Source: Pseudomonadota bacterium (lineage in GTDB: Bacteria; Pseudomonadota; Gammaproteobacteria; Burkholderiales; Burkholderiaceae_B). Taken from it: a stretch of 64,000 bases of DNA. Of the stretch, positions 1-7,993 are shown piece after piece. The translations under genes and the position numbers were made by a program. The number at the start of each line of letters is the position of its first letter. Position 1 is the first letter of the stretch. The stretch is from the NCBI GenBank assembly GCA_023423975.1, contig JAFAEO010000001.1:310001-374000 (forward strand), given 5' to 3'. The notes under the pieces are model-generated. The model was not told the origin of the DNA. It did not search any database and saw only the letters and a program-made list of their open reading frames with translations.

Positions 1-266
1 TCAATGGCCGATGCCGCCCGGTATTCTGCCCCGGTAGACGATTGCGCCATAGGCAGGTTCAGCATTTCCTTATGCAAGGCCTCGATATGCAATGGATTCT
101 GTCCCAGCAAACGGATAGCCAGGGTCTCATGGATATGCGCCTCTACGGCCCCGGCACCATAAAATGTTTCTCCCAGCCCCACTACGCCGCTGTCGGTATG
201 GATGCGCACCCAGATGACATTGAAAAACTCCTGGGTCCGCAGCGTTTCAATTTTGGTGATTTTCAT
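1..266 (-). CDS. Enolase-superfamily (mandelate racemase/muconate lactonizing) enzyme, N-terminal part
   Basis: Only the first 88 codons lie in the window; the frame is open to the left edge, so this is a partial gene and not a broken one. The translation begins MKITKIETLRTQ and continues with FFNVIWVRIHTDSGVVGLGE, the capping-domain start typical of acid-sugar dehydratases of the mandelate racemase group. These enzymes abstract a proton alpha to a carboxylate with Mg2+; the catalytic barrel is outside the window, so the substrate cannot be told. The ATG overlaps the last 20 bases of the upstream GntR regulator gene on the same strand, so the two are probably translationally linked and the regulator likely controls this pathway. 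Family is well supported; the specific reaction is not. Confidence 0.85.
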   Translation of the reverse strand, partial: MKITKIETLRTQEFFNVIWVRIHTDSGVVGLGETFYGAGAVEAHIHETLAIRLLGQNPLHIEALHKEMLNLPMAQSSTGAEYRAASAI

Positions 267-996
267 GATGATCGATAACCATTGAATTATTTACACCGGC
301 ATGCAAATCGTTTTCCGCACGCTCGATAATTTCCAGCACGGCCTGTTCCGCCTGTACCGGATTGCGCGCGGTAATCGCCGAAAATAGCGCCTCGTGCAAA
401 GACAGGGAACGGGCTGGTCCGTCCGGCACCTGTACGCACAGATCAAAGCTGACCTGAAGAATCACATTGATTGCCTGCTGCATTTGACGCAGGAACTGGT
501 TATGACAAGCATCCAGAATAGCGCCATGGAAAGCCAGGTCGGCCGGCACATACTCGCCCTTGCCATTAATGGCATTTGCCATAGCGTCCAGATGATGGCG
601 CATGAGCGCAAGATCTTCAGCACTCGCCCGTCGCGCTGCATACCGAGCAGCAGCAGGTTCAATTACACGCCGCAACTCCATCAAATCGGCAATATACTTT
701 TCATCGACCATGCCCGCACTGGCGCGCCAGATAACCACCTTGGGGTCAAAAAGCTGCCAGTTCTCCGGTGGTTGCACTAGCGTGCCAGTACGGCGACGTA
801 CCAACACCAGGCCACGTGCGCTGAGCGACTTGACCGCTTCTCGCACCACAATGCGGCTTACCCCGAGTTGTTCGCACAGGTGCGGCTCAGGCGGCAGTGC
901 CGTCCCGACGGCATATACACCAGTGCATATATCCGCACCCAGTCGGTTCAAAATGTCATCATGTATTGTCTGTCGAGGTATCATAATCGAAATCAT
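247..996 (-). CDS. FadR-type GntR transcriptional regulator
   Basis: A 249-residue regulator with an N-terminal winged helix (about residues 8-75; core GVSRIVVREAVKSLSARGLV) and a C-terminal all-helical FCD ligand domain (about 95-230), which in this family binds small carboxylic acids through a metal site. It is the first gene of a unit whose second gene encodes an enolase-superfamily sugar-acid enzyme, so a role as repressor of sugar-acid catabolism (DgoR-like) is inferred. Two in-frame ATGs compete: position 996 and position 984. An inverted repeat at 992-1008 covers the first of them; if that is the operator, the start at 984 is more natural. Neither has a clear ribosome-binding site. Confidence 0.9.
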   Translation of the reverse strand: MISIMIPRQTIHDDILNRLGADICTGVYAVGTALPPEPHLCEQLGVSRIVVREAVKSLSARGLVLVRRRTGTLVQPPENWQLFDPKVVIWRASAGMVDEKYIADLMELRRVIEPAAARYAARRASAEDLALMRHHLDAMANAINGKGEYVPADLAFHGAILDACHNQFLRQMQQAINVILQVSFDLCVQVPDGPARSLSLHEALFSAITARNPVQAEQAVLEIIERAENDLHAGVNNSMVIDHHENHQN

Positions 997-1008
997 AATA
1001 CGTATGAT
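992..1008. promoter_or_regulatory. Candidate autoregulatory operator of the GntR gene
   Basis: A 17-bp inverted repeat, ATCATA-N5-TATGAT, sits exactly at the 5' end of the GntR gene. Size and position fit a FadR-family operator used for autoregulation. This is a pattern call only. Confidence 0.45.
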
Positions 1009-1237
1009 GATTGAAATATACGGTAATTACCCTGAGTCAGAAAGACCGCGTCGTCCACGGGCGCGCCGATGGCAATCCACGTTACAGCACGCGTTACTGC
1101 GATAAACATTGAACCGAAAGAATGATCGAACGATGTCGAATGCGTCCGCAAGGCAGGCCCACCCGGCAGCCGCCCGCAGCAGGAGCAACCGTGTGGGTCG
1201 GGCGCGGTTTAAAGCATTGCCTGCCGGCCCTGCGCAT

Positions 1238-1864
1238 TCAATACAGCGTATCGCGCTGCCGTTGCGGCAGCTCCCGATCATATTTCTCGCCGTCAATCTG
1301 CGCGTGGGTCAGGCCCGCCAGAATCGTGCCTGCAGTTGGCACATTCAACTGCTCTCGTGCCGGCGCCGGATTCCACAAACCGGAGCGCTGGATGGCACGG
1401 GCACACTGAAAAAAGACCCGCTCCACTTTCATGACAATTACACATTGCGGCGGCTTGTCGCGCATGGCCAGACGCTGCAACAATGGCGGCGCGACACTGA
1501 TATGCGCGGTACCGTTAACGCGCAGCATTTCTCCCATCCCTGGGACCAGAAACAGGACAGCCAAACGTGGGTCGGTGAGCAAATTGCGCAGGCTGTCGAT
1601 GCGATTGTTCCCCCGCCGCTCAGGCAGCAACAGCGTGCGTTCGTCTTCAATCTGAACAAAACCGGCAGGATCGCCACGCGGTGATGCATCCAGACCGTCC
1701 GGGCCGCTGGTGGCAACAATGGCAAATGGCGAGGCCTCGATCAGCGGCCGGTACAACGGATGTATATGGTCCACCTCCTTTTTCAGCGACGCCTCGCCTG
1801 GTGTACCAAACAAAGCGGTCAGTTGCTCGAGGGTGCCGATATGGTGGGGATCTTGAGCAGTCAT
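1238..1864 (-). CDS. Pyridoxamine 5'-phosphate oxidase-like FMN-binding protein
   Basis: A 208-residue protein of the split-barrel flavin-binding superfamily. The stretch FAIVATSGPDGLDASPRGDPAGFV is the usual first two strands of the FMN barrel, followed by LLLPERRGNNRIDSLRNLL and a dimerisation region with LFLVPGMGEMLRVNG. This resembles the uncharacterised MSMEG_1061-type subgroup of PPOX proteins, which bind FMN (or a related cofactor) and reduce unknown substrates. The frame can be extended five codons to a TTG, but the ATG at 1864 is chosen because GGAGAA lies seven bases upstream. It stands alone between the divergent or convergent neighbours. The biological role is unknown. Confidence 0.8.
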   Translation of the reverse strand: MTAQDPHHIGTLEQLTALFGTPGEASLKKEVDHIHPLYRPLIEASPFAIVATSGPDGLDASPRGDPAGFVQIEDERTLLLPERRGNNRIDSLRNLLTDPRLAVLFLVPGMGEMLRVNGTAHISVAPPLLQRLAMRDKPPQCVIVMKVERVFFQCARAIQRSGLWNPAPAREQLNVPTAGTILAGLTHAQIDGEKYDRELPQRQRDTLY

Positions 1865-2157
1865 CGGCAGGTTCTCCAAAAAAATGGAATGAAAAGGGAA
1901 ACAGGGCCCTACTATACTACGCCTTTACCATTGCCTTCCTGTGACTGGAAATCAGGCAGGTAGCCAGCGCAGCACAAGCAGCCCGTTGTCTGTACAAATA
2001 ACGGCTGAGCCAGGAGCCGGCAGCACGTACCACGAGGCCAGCCCGGCGTCAAAAAAATCTTCATCATGCCATTGCCATGCCATATGCAATTAATCGGATA
2101 AGGCGTATGCTTTGCAGTGTATCGTCGGCGGCGACGATCATCTTCAAGGAGACTCTT

Positions 2158-2541
2158 ATGAACAAAACTCTACTGTCCTGCATATTGGCCCTGGCCGGTG
2201 CGGGATTTGTCGGCAGTACAGCCCTGGCGGCAGAACCACCGATCAAAACAGAAAATGGCATACTGGTCGACAGCAAAGGCATGACGCTATACACCTTTGA
2301 CAAGGACAAAGGAACCCCAGGAAAAAGTGCATGCTCGGGCCAATGTGCAGAGAACTGGCCACCGTTGATGGCTACCGCGGAAGATAAAAAATCCGGCGAT
2401 TACGATGTAATCAAGCGTGATGGCGACCAGTCACAATGGACATACAAGGGACAGCCGCTATACCTGTTCAAGAAAGACAGCAAACCCGGGGAGATGACCG
2501 GCGATGGCGTCAAGGACGTCTGGCACGTCATCAAACCGTAG
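2158..2541 (+). CDS. Small secreted protein with lipoprotein_15 repeats (COG4315-like)
   Basis: A 127-residue exported protein. The signal peptide covers about residues 1-25 (ends STALAA). The mature part has two copies of the short beta motif found in COG4315/PF03640 proteins: GILVDSKGMTLYTFDKD and later WTYKGQPLYLFKKDS, with a Cys pair in the CSGQC segment between them. Members are periplasmic or surface proteins of unknown function, sometimes next to metal or redox genes. The start follows an AAGGAGA ribosome site nine bases upstream. It converges on the ZIP transporter gene. Function is not assignable from sequence. Confidence 0.85.
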   Translation: MNKTLLSCILALAGAGFVGSTALAAEPPIKTENGILVDSKGMTLYTFDKDKGTPGKSACSGQCAENWPPLMATAEDKKSGDYDVIKRDGDQSQWTYKGQPLYLFKKDSKPGEMTGDGVKDVWHVIKP

Positions 2542-2551
2542 TCATTATTTA

Positions 2552-2588
2552 TGGATACCGGCAGGTGATCAACCCAGCGCGGTATCCA
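2552..2588. terminator. Hairpin between convergent genes (possible bidirectional terminator)
   Basis: A perfect 9-bp inverted repeat (TGGATACCG ... CGGTATCCA, loop 19 bases) lies between the secreted-protein gene and the ZIP gene and covers the ZIP stop codon. There is no clear U-tract on either strand, so termination is only inferred from its position. Confidence 0.4.
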
Positions 2589-3498
2589 GAAACATCATGA
2601 CCGCAAACCCGGCCATCAGTCCAATGGTGGCAAAAGTCTGGTGGCCGTTGCGATGGGTTTCCGGTATAACCTCATGGGATACCACAAATATCATTGCACC
2701 AGCTGCCAGCCCAAGACTCATTGGATAGGCCACAGCCATTCCGCTGGACATTCCCACCCCTACAATGGCGCCCAGCGGCTCCATCAGGCCCGAAGCGGCG
2801 GCAAGCAACACCGCCCGCCCTACTGGTATCCCAATAGCACGCAGCGCCAGCGCCACGGCCAGACCTTCCGGAATGTCCTGAATGGCGATTGCCGTTGTGA
2901 GGGGCAGCCCAACCGACATATCGGACTTGGAAAAGCTAACCCCGATGGCCATGCCCTCGGGTAAATTATGCAAAACAATGGCCAGCACAAAGAGCCAGAC
3001 GCCGTTAAGACGTTTGTACTCGGGCCCCTGCGTGCCCAGCTCCTGGTGCATATGCGGTGTGAAATAATCCAGTCCGAGCATCAGCAGCACGCCGAAGGCC
3101 AGCCCCACCACCACAACCGTCGAGCCCAGCAGCGCACTGCCGGTAATCTGCTGGGCCGCCTCCAGCCCAGGCAGCAAAAGGGAAAAGGAACTGGCCGCCA
3201 GCATCATGCCTGCCGCAAACCCCAGCATCGTATCCTGGGTACGTACCGGGATGCTGCGCAAGCCCAGTGCTGCCAGCGCTCCCAGCGCGGTGGCGCCAAA
3301 TCCGGCAAAACCACCGACCAGCGCATACTCAAAAGCGGCATCGTCAACCGAGGTCAGGGCACGATAAGTACCGGCCAGCAGCAGCACCAACAGGCACGCC
3401 CCCGCGAGCAACAGACCAAATGTGACTCGCGGATTTTTACGGGCCTGCAGTATCCAGGCCTGCCATAAAGACGCTTGTACGACATCATTCGTATTCAT
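2569..3498 (-). CDS. ZIP-family divalent metal transporter
   Basis: A 309-residue inner-membrane protein with about eight hydrophobic segments. The two metal-site helices are clear: HNLPEG at residues 177-182 and QDIPEG at 207-212 (the usual second motif starts with His; here it is Gln). ZIP proteins carry Zn2+, Fe2+ or other divalent ions into the cytoplasm. It has an N-terminal extension (about 25 residues plus one extra hydrophobic segment at 27-45) relative to short ZupT-type members, closer to the GufA-like group. AAGGT precedes the ATG. No Zur- or Fur-like operator was identified. Family is secure; metal specificity is not. Confidence 0.93.
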   Translation of the reverse strand: MNTNDVVQASLWQAWILQARKNPRVTFGLLLAGACLLVLLLAGTYRALTSVDDAAFEYALVGGFAGFGATALGALAALGLRSIPVRTQDTMLGFAAGMMLAASSFSLLLPGLEAAQQITGSALLGSTVVVVGLAFGVLLMLGLDYFTPHMHQELGTQGPEYKRLNGVWLFVLAIVLHNLPEGMAIGVSFSKSDMSVGLPLTTAIAIQDIPEGLAVALALRAIGIPVGRAVLLAAASGLMEPLGAIVGVGMSSGMAVAYPMSLGLAAGAMIFVVSHEVIPETHRNGHQTFATIGLMAGFAVMMFLDTALG

Positions 3499-3635
3499 TT
3501 TTACCTTGATACCTCAAAAAACGGATGCTGACAATCAAACACATAGTAACAAAATGACATCCGCTAATTAAATTTATTGCAACAACAATGTGCGAAACTC
3601 TAGCATTCACAAATCCATAATCCGGAGACTGCCCA

Positions 3636-4130
3636 ATGGCCGCCAGACCACAATTCGACCACGCATGGAACACCTTTGCGCAGGTAAACAAACCAGTCAA
3701 AATGGTGGGCGAGCTGATCGGCGGCAAGGTCAAGTTCAATACCGACAGTCTGATTTTTCGTAATGCCTGCCCTATCCGCATGAGCTATGTGCTCAATCGC
3801 AGCGGCATTTCTATTCCGCCGAACGCAGCCGGCTACGCCGCCAGCAGCGGCGCCGATGGCCAATGGTACATGTACCGTGTCAACGACATGATCCGTTTTC
3901 TGGAAAGCACATTTGGCAAGGCGGACATCATCGTCAATGGTGCGCCTACACCGGCTCAACTGGCCGGTAAAAAAGGGCTGCTTGTGGTCAAGGGCCATGG
4001 TTGGGATAATGCAGCGGGTCATGTCACGCTCTGGAACGGCACACAGTGCGCCGACTCCTGCCATTTGTATGCCGATCCGGACAACGGGACCTTTGTTCCG
4101 GAAAAAGCCTATCTGTGGGAATTGAAATGA
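3636..4130 (+). CDS. tae4: Type VI secretion amidase effector Tae4
   Basis: A 164-residue peptidoglycan amidase effector. Tae4 enzymes are delivered by the type VI secretion system into the periplasm of rival Gram-negatives, where they cut the gamma-D-Glu/mDAP bond. The papain-like catalytic pair is visible: Cys45 in NACPIRMSYVLNRSG and His129 in GHGWDNAAGHVTLWNG. Two further cysteines (138 and 142) form the usual disulfide near the C terminus. There is no signal peptide, as expected for an effector loaded in the cytoplasm. GGAG precedes the ATG. The stop codon overlaps the start of the immunity gene (ATGA). No Hcp, VgrG or other secretion gene is nearby, so this is an orphan pair that would depend on machinery elsewhere. 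Confidence 0.9.
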   Translation: MAARPQFDHAWNTFAQVNKPVKMVGELIGGKVKFNTDSLIFRNACPIRMSYVLNRSGISIPPNAAGYAASSGADGQWYMYRVNDMIRFLESTFGKADIIVNGAPTPAQLAGKKGLLVVKGHGWDNAAGHVTLWNGTQCADSCHLYADPDNGTFVPEKAYLWELK

Positions 4131-4567
4131 ACACCAGAGGAATTTTTACAGCAGCACTGTGCGCCATTGGCGTCATAACCGGCGGTGCGGTTCACGCAAC
4201 TGACGCTGCCAAACCGGCAGGTCAAATGCAATCGTTGACCCAGTTGCCGCCGCAGGCGCTGAAAAGCCACGACAACCAGATCAAACTGTTCAAATACTGG
4301 GCTCTTGCCCGTTGTGGCGCAACGCTAAGCAAACAGGCCGGCAGCGCGGCACTGGAAGAAGACTGGAGCAACACAGCAGCCGCCTATCTGGAGTACTCCA
4401 CAGTTCCCCTTGAAGCCAATGAAGCTGCCCAGGCCCTTGTTGAAAAATTCCTCAAGACAACCACGCGCAGCGGCTCGACGGGCGGAAGCTATGAGTCGAT
4501 GAAATGCATTGATCTGTTCAACAGCAAAGAACTGGACGCGCTGGCCAGTCAATATATAAAAAAATAA
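4127..4567 (+). CDS. tai4: Periplasmic immunity protein Tai4
   Basis: A 146-residue protein with an N-terminal signal peptide (about residues 1-25, ending AVHA), which fits its job: it must sit in the periplasm to neutralise Tae4 delivered by sister cells. The mature part is helical and carries two Cys (in ALARCGATLSK and MKCIDLF) that match the conserved cysteines of Tai4 proteins. The start codon overlaps the effector stop by ATGA, giving translational coupling so that toxin is not made without antidote. A longer upstream extension of the frame lies inside tae4 and lacks the signal peptide at its N terminus, so it is rejected. Confidence 0.88.
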   Translation: MNTRGIFTAALCAIGVITGGAVHATDAAKPAGQMQSLTQLPPQALKSHDNQIKLFKYWALARCGATLSKQAGSAALEEDWSNTAAAYLEYSTVPLEANEAAQALVEKFLKTTTRSGSTGGSYESMKCIDLFNSKELDALASQYIKK

Positions 4568-4666
4568 TGACCCCATAGGCGCGGCCCAGGCGCGCAGCCC
4601 GCCCATGAATGCCAGCAATCACGACCGGCAATGATCAAACCACTTGCGTAGCCGCAGTACCTGTTT

Positions 4667-5383
4667 TCACTTCAGGTCATGTTCATCCAGTTGATCGAAC
4701 ATGGTTCGACGCACCGTCGTCAGGTGCTGGCGCATGGCCTGTGCGGCATGCTCCGGGCTTCGCTCTTCAATAGCCGTCACGATAAGGGTATGTTGATGAA
4801 TGTATAGCAACTGACGTTCCGGGGTCAATGATGCCTTGCGCAACCGCCCCCAGGCTGTCTGTTCACGCGCCGCTGTCAGCATTTCGAAAAACCGCACGAG
4901 CAACTCATTATGCGTGGCGCGACCGATCGCAGCATGTATGGCGCCATCCCATTTCTCCCACTGCCTGTGATCAGCGATAACGTTCTGGCTCTGTTCGATA
5001 CACCGGCGCATTTCATCTATATCGCGCGATGTGGCATGCGCTGCTGCAATGGCGGCAATAGCCGGCTCCAAAGCAAAGCGTGCATCCATCAACTCTACCG
5101 GACTGGTATATTGTCGAATATCAACAGCCCCCGGGTTGGGCTTCGCTTGAGACAAATCCACGATAACCGTACCACGTCCCGGCGTTCGCTGAATCAGTCC
5201 GTCTTCTTCAAGTTTTTGCAAGGCTTCGCGAAGCACCCGCCGACTCACGTTAAGTTCGGCCGCCAGGCTACGCTCCGGCGGCAGGCGTGAGCCCTGGATT
5301 GCATCCTGCTGAGTAAGCCGTTCACGCAGCAGATCCAATATTTTGTCTGAGCGCTTCTGTACCAAGGGAAAGGGTTGTTGCAT
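4667..5383 (-). CDS. FadR-type GntR transcriptional regulator
   Basis: A 238-residue regulator. The winged-helix domain spans about residues 10-75 (RLPPERSLAAELNVSRRVLREALQKLEEDGLI is split here by family consensus positions), followed by an FCD domain from about 90 to 225. It is the distal gene of a unit with the TauE-like exporter gene, 31 bp downstream of it. A Bug solute-binding gene is divergent from that unit. The likely role is control of uptake or export of an organic acid or sulfonate by all three genes; the ligand is not known. Repeated TGGTACC motifs in the divergent region are candidate binding sites. Confidence 0.9.
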   Translation of the reverse strand: MQQPFPLVQKRSDKILDLLRERLTQQDAIQGSRLPPERSLAAELNVSRRVLREALQKLEEDGLIQRTPGRGTVIVDLSQAKPNPGAVDIRQYTSPVELMDARFALEPAIAAIAAAHATSRDIDEMRRCIEQSQNVIADHRQWEKWDGAIHAAIGRATHNELLVRFFEMLTAAREQTAWGRLRKASLTPERQLLYIHQHTLIVTAIEERSPEHAAQAMRQHLTTVRRTMFDQLDEHDLK

Positions 5384-5414
5384 CGTTTTTTCTTGAAAAC
5401 CTGTTTGTTTGATA

Positions 5415-6239
5415 TCAGATCGCGCTCAGGAACATATTTAATGAATTGAACAACAGAAAGACCGCAAAGGCGCAGCGCAAATACCTTGGCTTGATCGTGT
5501 GCGCGATTCGGGCACCGAAAGGCGCGACAAATCCTGTCACGGGTACCAGAATAACAAACGCCAGCAAATTAACAAAACCAATACTGAACGGTGGCAGATC
5601 TGGATTCCCAAACCCGCTTAGCAATGCGCCTATCGCACCCGGTATTGAAATCAGCAACCCAATCGCAGCAGCAGTGCCTACGGCGCGGCGCATCGGATAC
5701 TTGAAGATACTCAATATGGGAACACTCAACGTTCCACCGCCAATTCCCATGATCGAAGACACGCCTCCCACGATCAAACCCAACACGCCACGTGCAACGC
5801 CCTTGGGAAATTTATCTGTTGTTTCTGTCGTAGGCTCTTTGGCAAAAAGCATATATACAGCAACAAGAAGCGCAACAGACCCAAAGACAAACGACAAAGC
5901 GCTCGAATCAATTGCGCTAAAAACGCTCATCCCGATTATGGCGCCACATAGCAACCAGGGCCCCCAACTTTTGAGCAAACCAAGATCGATTGACCCCTTG
6001 GCCAAATGCGCTCGGGTGGATGAGGCTGCCGTCGCAACAATGGTGCTTAACGAGGTACCAACTGCCATATGCATGCGAATCGACTCATCAACCAGCAACA
6101 GCGTAAATAGATAGTACAGGACAGGCACAAGCACAATGCCGCCGCCCACCCCCAGCAGCCCGGCTATCAGCCCGGCAATGATGCCCGATGCCAATATTGC
6201 GAGCGTGAATAAGACAATGGTCTCCATACTGTATGGCAT
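5415..6239 (-). CDS. TauE/SafE-family sulfite (organosulfur) exporter-like membrane protein
   Basis: A 274-residue protein with about eight transmembrane segments and the two family half-repeats: GLIAGLLGVGGGIVLVPVLY near the N terminus and VGGVSSIMGIGGGTLSVPIL in the middle. Members export sulfite, sulfoacetate or related anions produced by sulfonate catabolism, but many have unknown substrates. It is followed by a GntR regulator gene and is divergent from a Bug binding-protein gene. The start lacks a strong ribosome site. There are no sulfonate-degrading enzymes in the window, so the substrate is left open. Confidence 0.88.
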   Translation of the reverse strand: MPYSMETIVLFTLAILASGIIAGLIAGLLGVGGGIVLVPVLYYLFTLLLVDESIRMHMAVGTSLSTIVATAASSTRAHLAKGSIDLGLLKSWGPWLLCGAIIGMSVFSAIDSSALSFVFGSVALLVAVYMLFAKEPTTETTDKFPKGVARGVLGLIVGGVSSIMGIGGGTLSVPILSIFKYPMRRAVGTAAAIGLLISIPGAIGALLSGFGNPDLPPFSIGFVNLLAFVILVPVTGFVAPFGARIAHTIKPRYLRCAFAVFLLFNSLNMFLSAI

Positions 6240-6765
6240 GTGGCACTCCAGAGTAAATATGTCACAAATGGTACCATACCGAACCTTTAATGGACCAATT
6301 TGGCTGATATTTCCTTATGAGTAGCAAACAAATATTAAATATGAAATAAATAATTCCATTTAAAGAAATATCATGCCATAATGAAAAAAACAAAGCCTCA
6401 TAAATAAAATGGTACCTTTTTGGTTCAGATATTTATTAGGCGGCACACACATAAAGGAGACTCATAGCAATGAAACAAAACCTGTATGCAATATTGCGCA
6501 AAGCATTAGCGCACGCGGGCAAGAACACGCGCTCACGCGTGCCGGCGCGCAGCTTTTGCAGCGAGGATCAGCGCAGTTGATTCTGCACTCGTGGCACCAC
6601 AGCGTGTGCTCTGGCGTTATCCCCCAGAAGAAATGGCATCAACACCAACGCGTTGTTTTGATAAGAGACGGCGCAAAACCTCAAGGTACGCAATCTTTTT
6701 AATCGCTTGATTTTGTCTTTCCACCTCAGTGCCCATCTTAAATACAGAGAATTCCGGAGGTCGTA
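6240..6765. other. Divergent regulatory region with repeated TGGTACC-type sites and a possible short ORF
   Basis: This 526-bp region is AT-rich near the exporter gene. It holds a perfect palindrome ATGGTACCAT at 6268-6277, a related AATGGACCAATT at 6289-6300 and ATGGTACC at 6409-6416. FadR-type regulators bind short GT/AC dyads, so these may be sites for the neighbouring GntR. At 6470-6580 (+) a 36-codon ORF starts with an AAGGAGA ribosome site but has no recognisable product; it could be a leader peptide or the remnant start of a lost gene. Confidence 0.4.
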
Positions 6766-7776
6766 ATGATGTTATCCCCAGTATTGCATTCGTTGGCCGC
6801 GCTCAAGACATTGCTTCGTTCATTTTGCTGCGCGAGCGTCCTGCTTGTGTTTTTTTTCCCGATGCCCGCCCAATCGGCCTATCCTGATCGCCCGATACAA
6901 ATCATTATTTCATTTCCGCCGGCCGGCGCAACCGACGTACTGACCCGAGCCATCGGCAATCAGCTATCCCGGGAGCTTGGGCAACCGGTAGTTGTAGAAA
7001 ATCGTCCCGGCGCCGGCGGCGCCATCGGACTGACGGCAGGTGCCCGGGCAACGCCCAACGGGTACACCCTGTATCTGGCGGCGACATCCAACCAGGCCAT
7101 TGCGGCGGCTGTTTACCGGAACCAGGGGGCCAACCTCATTGAAGATTTTGTTCCAATCGGTCTGGTTGGATCGGTTCCTCATGCACTGGTCGTCCCTACA
7201 ACCCTGCCCGTCAAATCAGTCCCGGAACTGATCGCGTATATCAAGGCAAAGCCGCGTGCCTACAATTTCGCTTCGCAGGGTGTAGGCACACTTTCACATC
7301 TGGAAGGCGAGCTTTTCAAAGCGCAAAACGAACTTGATATTACACACGTGCCTTACAAAGGCAGCGTCCAGGCTTTACCGGATGTGGTCAATGGCCTTTC
7401 GGTCATGATGTTTGACAGCGTGACAGGATCGATGCCATTGGTCAAAGGCAACAAGCTCAAAATCCTTGCCGTGGCCTCCGCCAAGCGCATCAGCCTGCTA
7501 CCGGATATCCCCACGCTCACCGAAGCTGGCGCAAAAAGCCTGATTGCAGGAAATATGTTCGGCCTGTTCGCTCCGAAAGGCGTTCCGGCAGAGATCATCA
7601 ATGCATTATCGGCTGCGCTTGAACGCAGCCTGAAAGAACCGAAACTGATCAGCACAATGGCAGCCCAGGGTGCGGAGTTGACGTTCGGCACGGGCCAGGA
7701 ACTCAAAAAAGTAATTGCAGACGAACACCAGTTCTGGCTTAAGGCGGTGACGGACGCCGGTATTTCGCCGCAGTAG
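6766..7776 (+). CDS. Bug-family tripartite tricarboxylate transporter binding protein
   Basis: A 336-residue periplasmic solute-binding protein. A signal peptide occupies roughly residues 1-38 (hydrophobic run ending AQSA), then the family start YPDRPIQIIISFPPAGATDVLTR and the ligand-loop region VVENRPGAGGAIG. Bug proteins bind carboxylates, amides or aromatic acids and deliver them to TctAB-type membrane partners; no TctA or TctB is nearby, as is common in Alcaligenaceae. GGAGG lies a few bases before two consecutive ATGs (6766, 6769). It is divergent from the TauE-GntR unit, which probably shares its control. The ligand is unknown. Confidence 0.92.
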   Translation: MMLSPVLHSLAALKTLLRSFCCASVLLVFFFPMPAQSAYPDRPIQIIISFPPAGATDVLTRAIGNQLSRELGQPVVVENRPGAGGAIGLTAGARATPNGYTLYLAATSNQAIAAAVYRNQGANLIEDFVPIGLVGSVPHALVVPTTLPVKSVPELIAYIKAKPRAYNFASQGVGTLSHLEGELFKAQNELDITHVPYKGSVQALPDVVNGLSVMMFDSVTGSMPLVKGNKLKILAVASAKRISLLPDIPTLTEAGAKSLIAGNMFGLFAPKGVPAEIINALSAALERSLKEPKLISTMAAQGAELTFGTGQELKKVIADEHQFWLKAVTDAGISPQ

Positions 7777-7799
7777 CGAACTGTTTACTTTTTATCCAG

Positions 7800-7849
7800 C
7801 CTGATTGCCCCCTGCGCCCGCTATCGGCGCTGATGCCTGGGCGATCAGG
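7800..7849. repeat. Inverted repeat downstream of the Bug gene
   Basis: Arms CCTGATTGCCC (7800-7810) and GGGCGATCAGG (7839-7849) pair at 11 of 11 positions with one G-T wobble. There is no T-tract, so it is not a standard terminator; a transcript-end structure is possible. Confidence 0.4.
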
Positions 7850-7993
7850 AGCACCAGGCACTATACCTGCCCGATGTGACACTACGCTGACCGTGGCACC
7901 AGCGCCGGGCCATCCCCTCAATTTCACTTACATACACCTGTCATACTGCTCCTATATTCTTGCGGCTTTCCAACCTCATGCAGGAAGCACTCC

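Noticed and set aside
3636..4567. Possible type VI secretion cluster
   Set aside because: Only the effector and immunity genes are present; no structural gene was found on either side.
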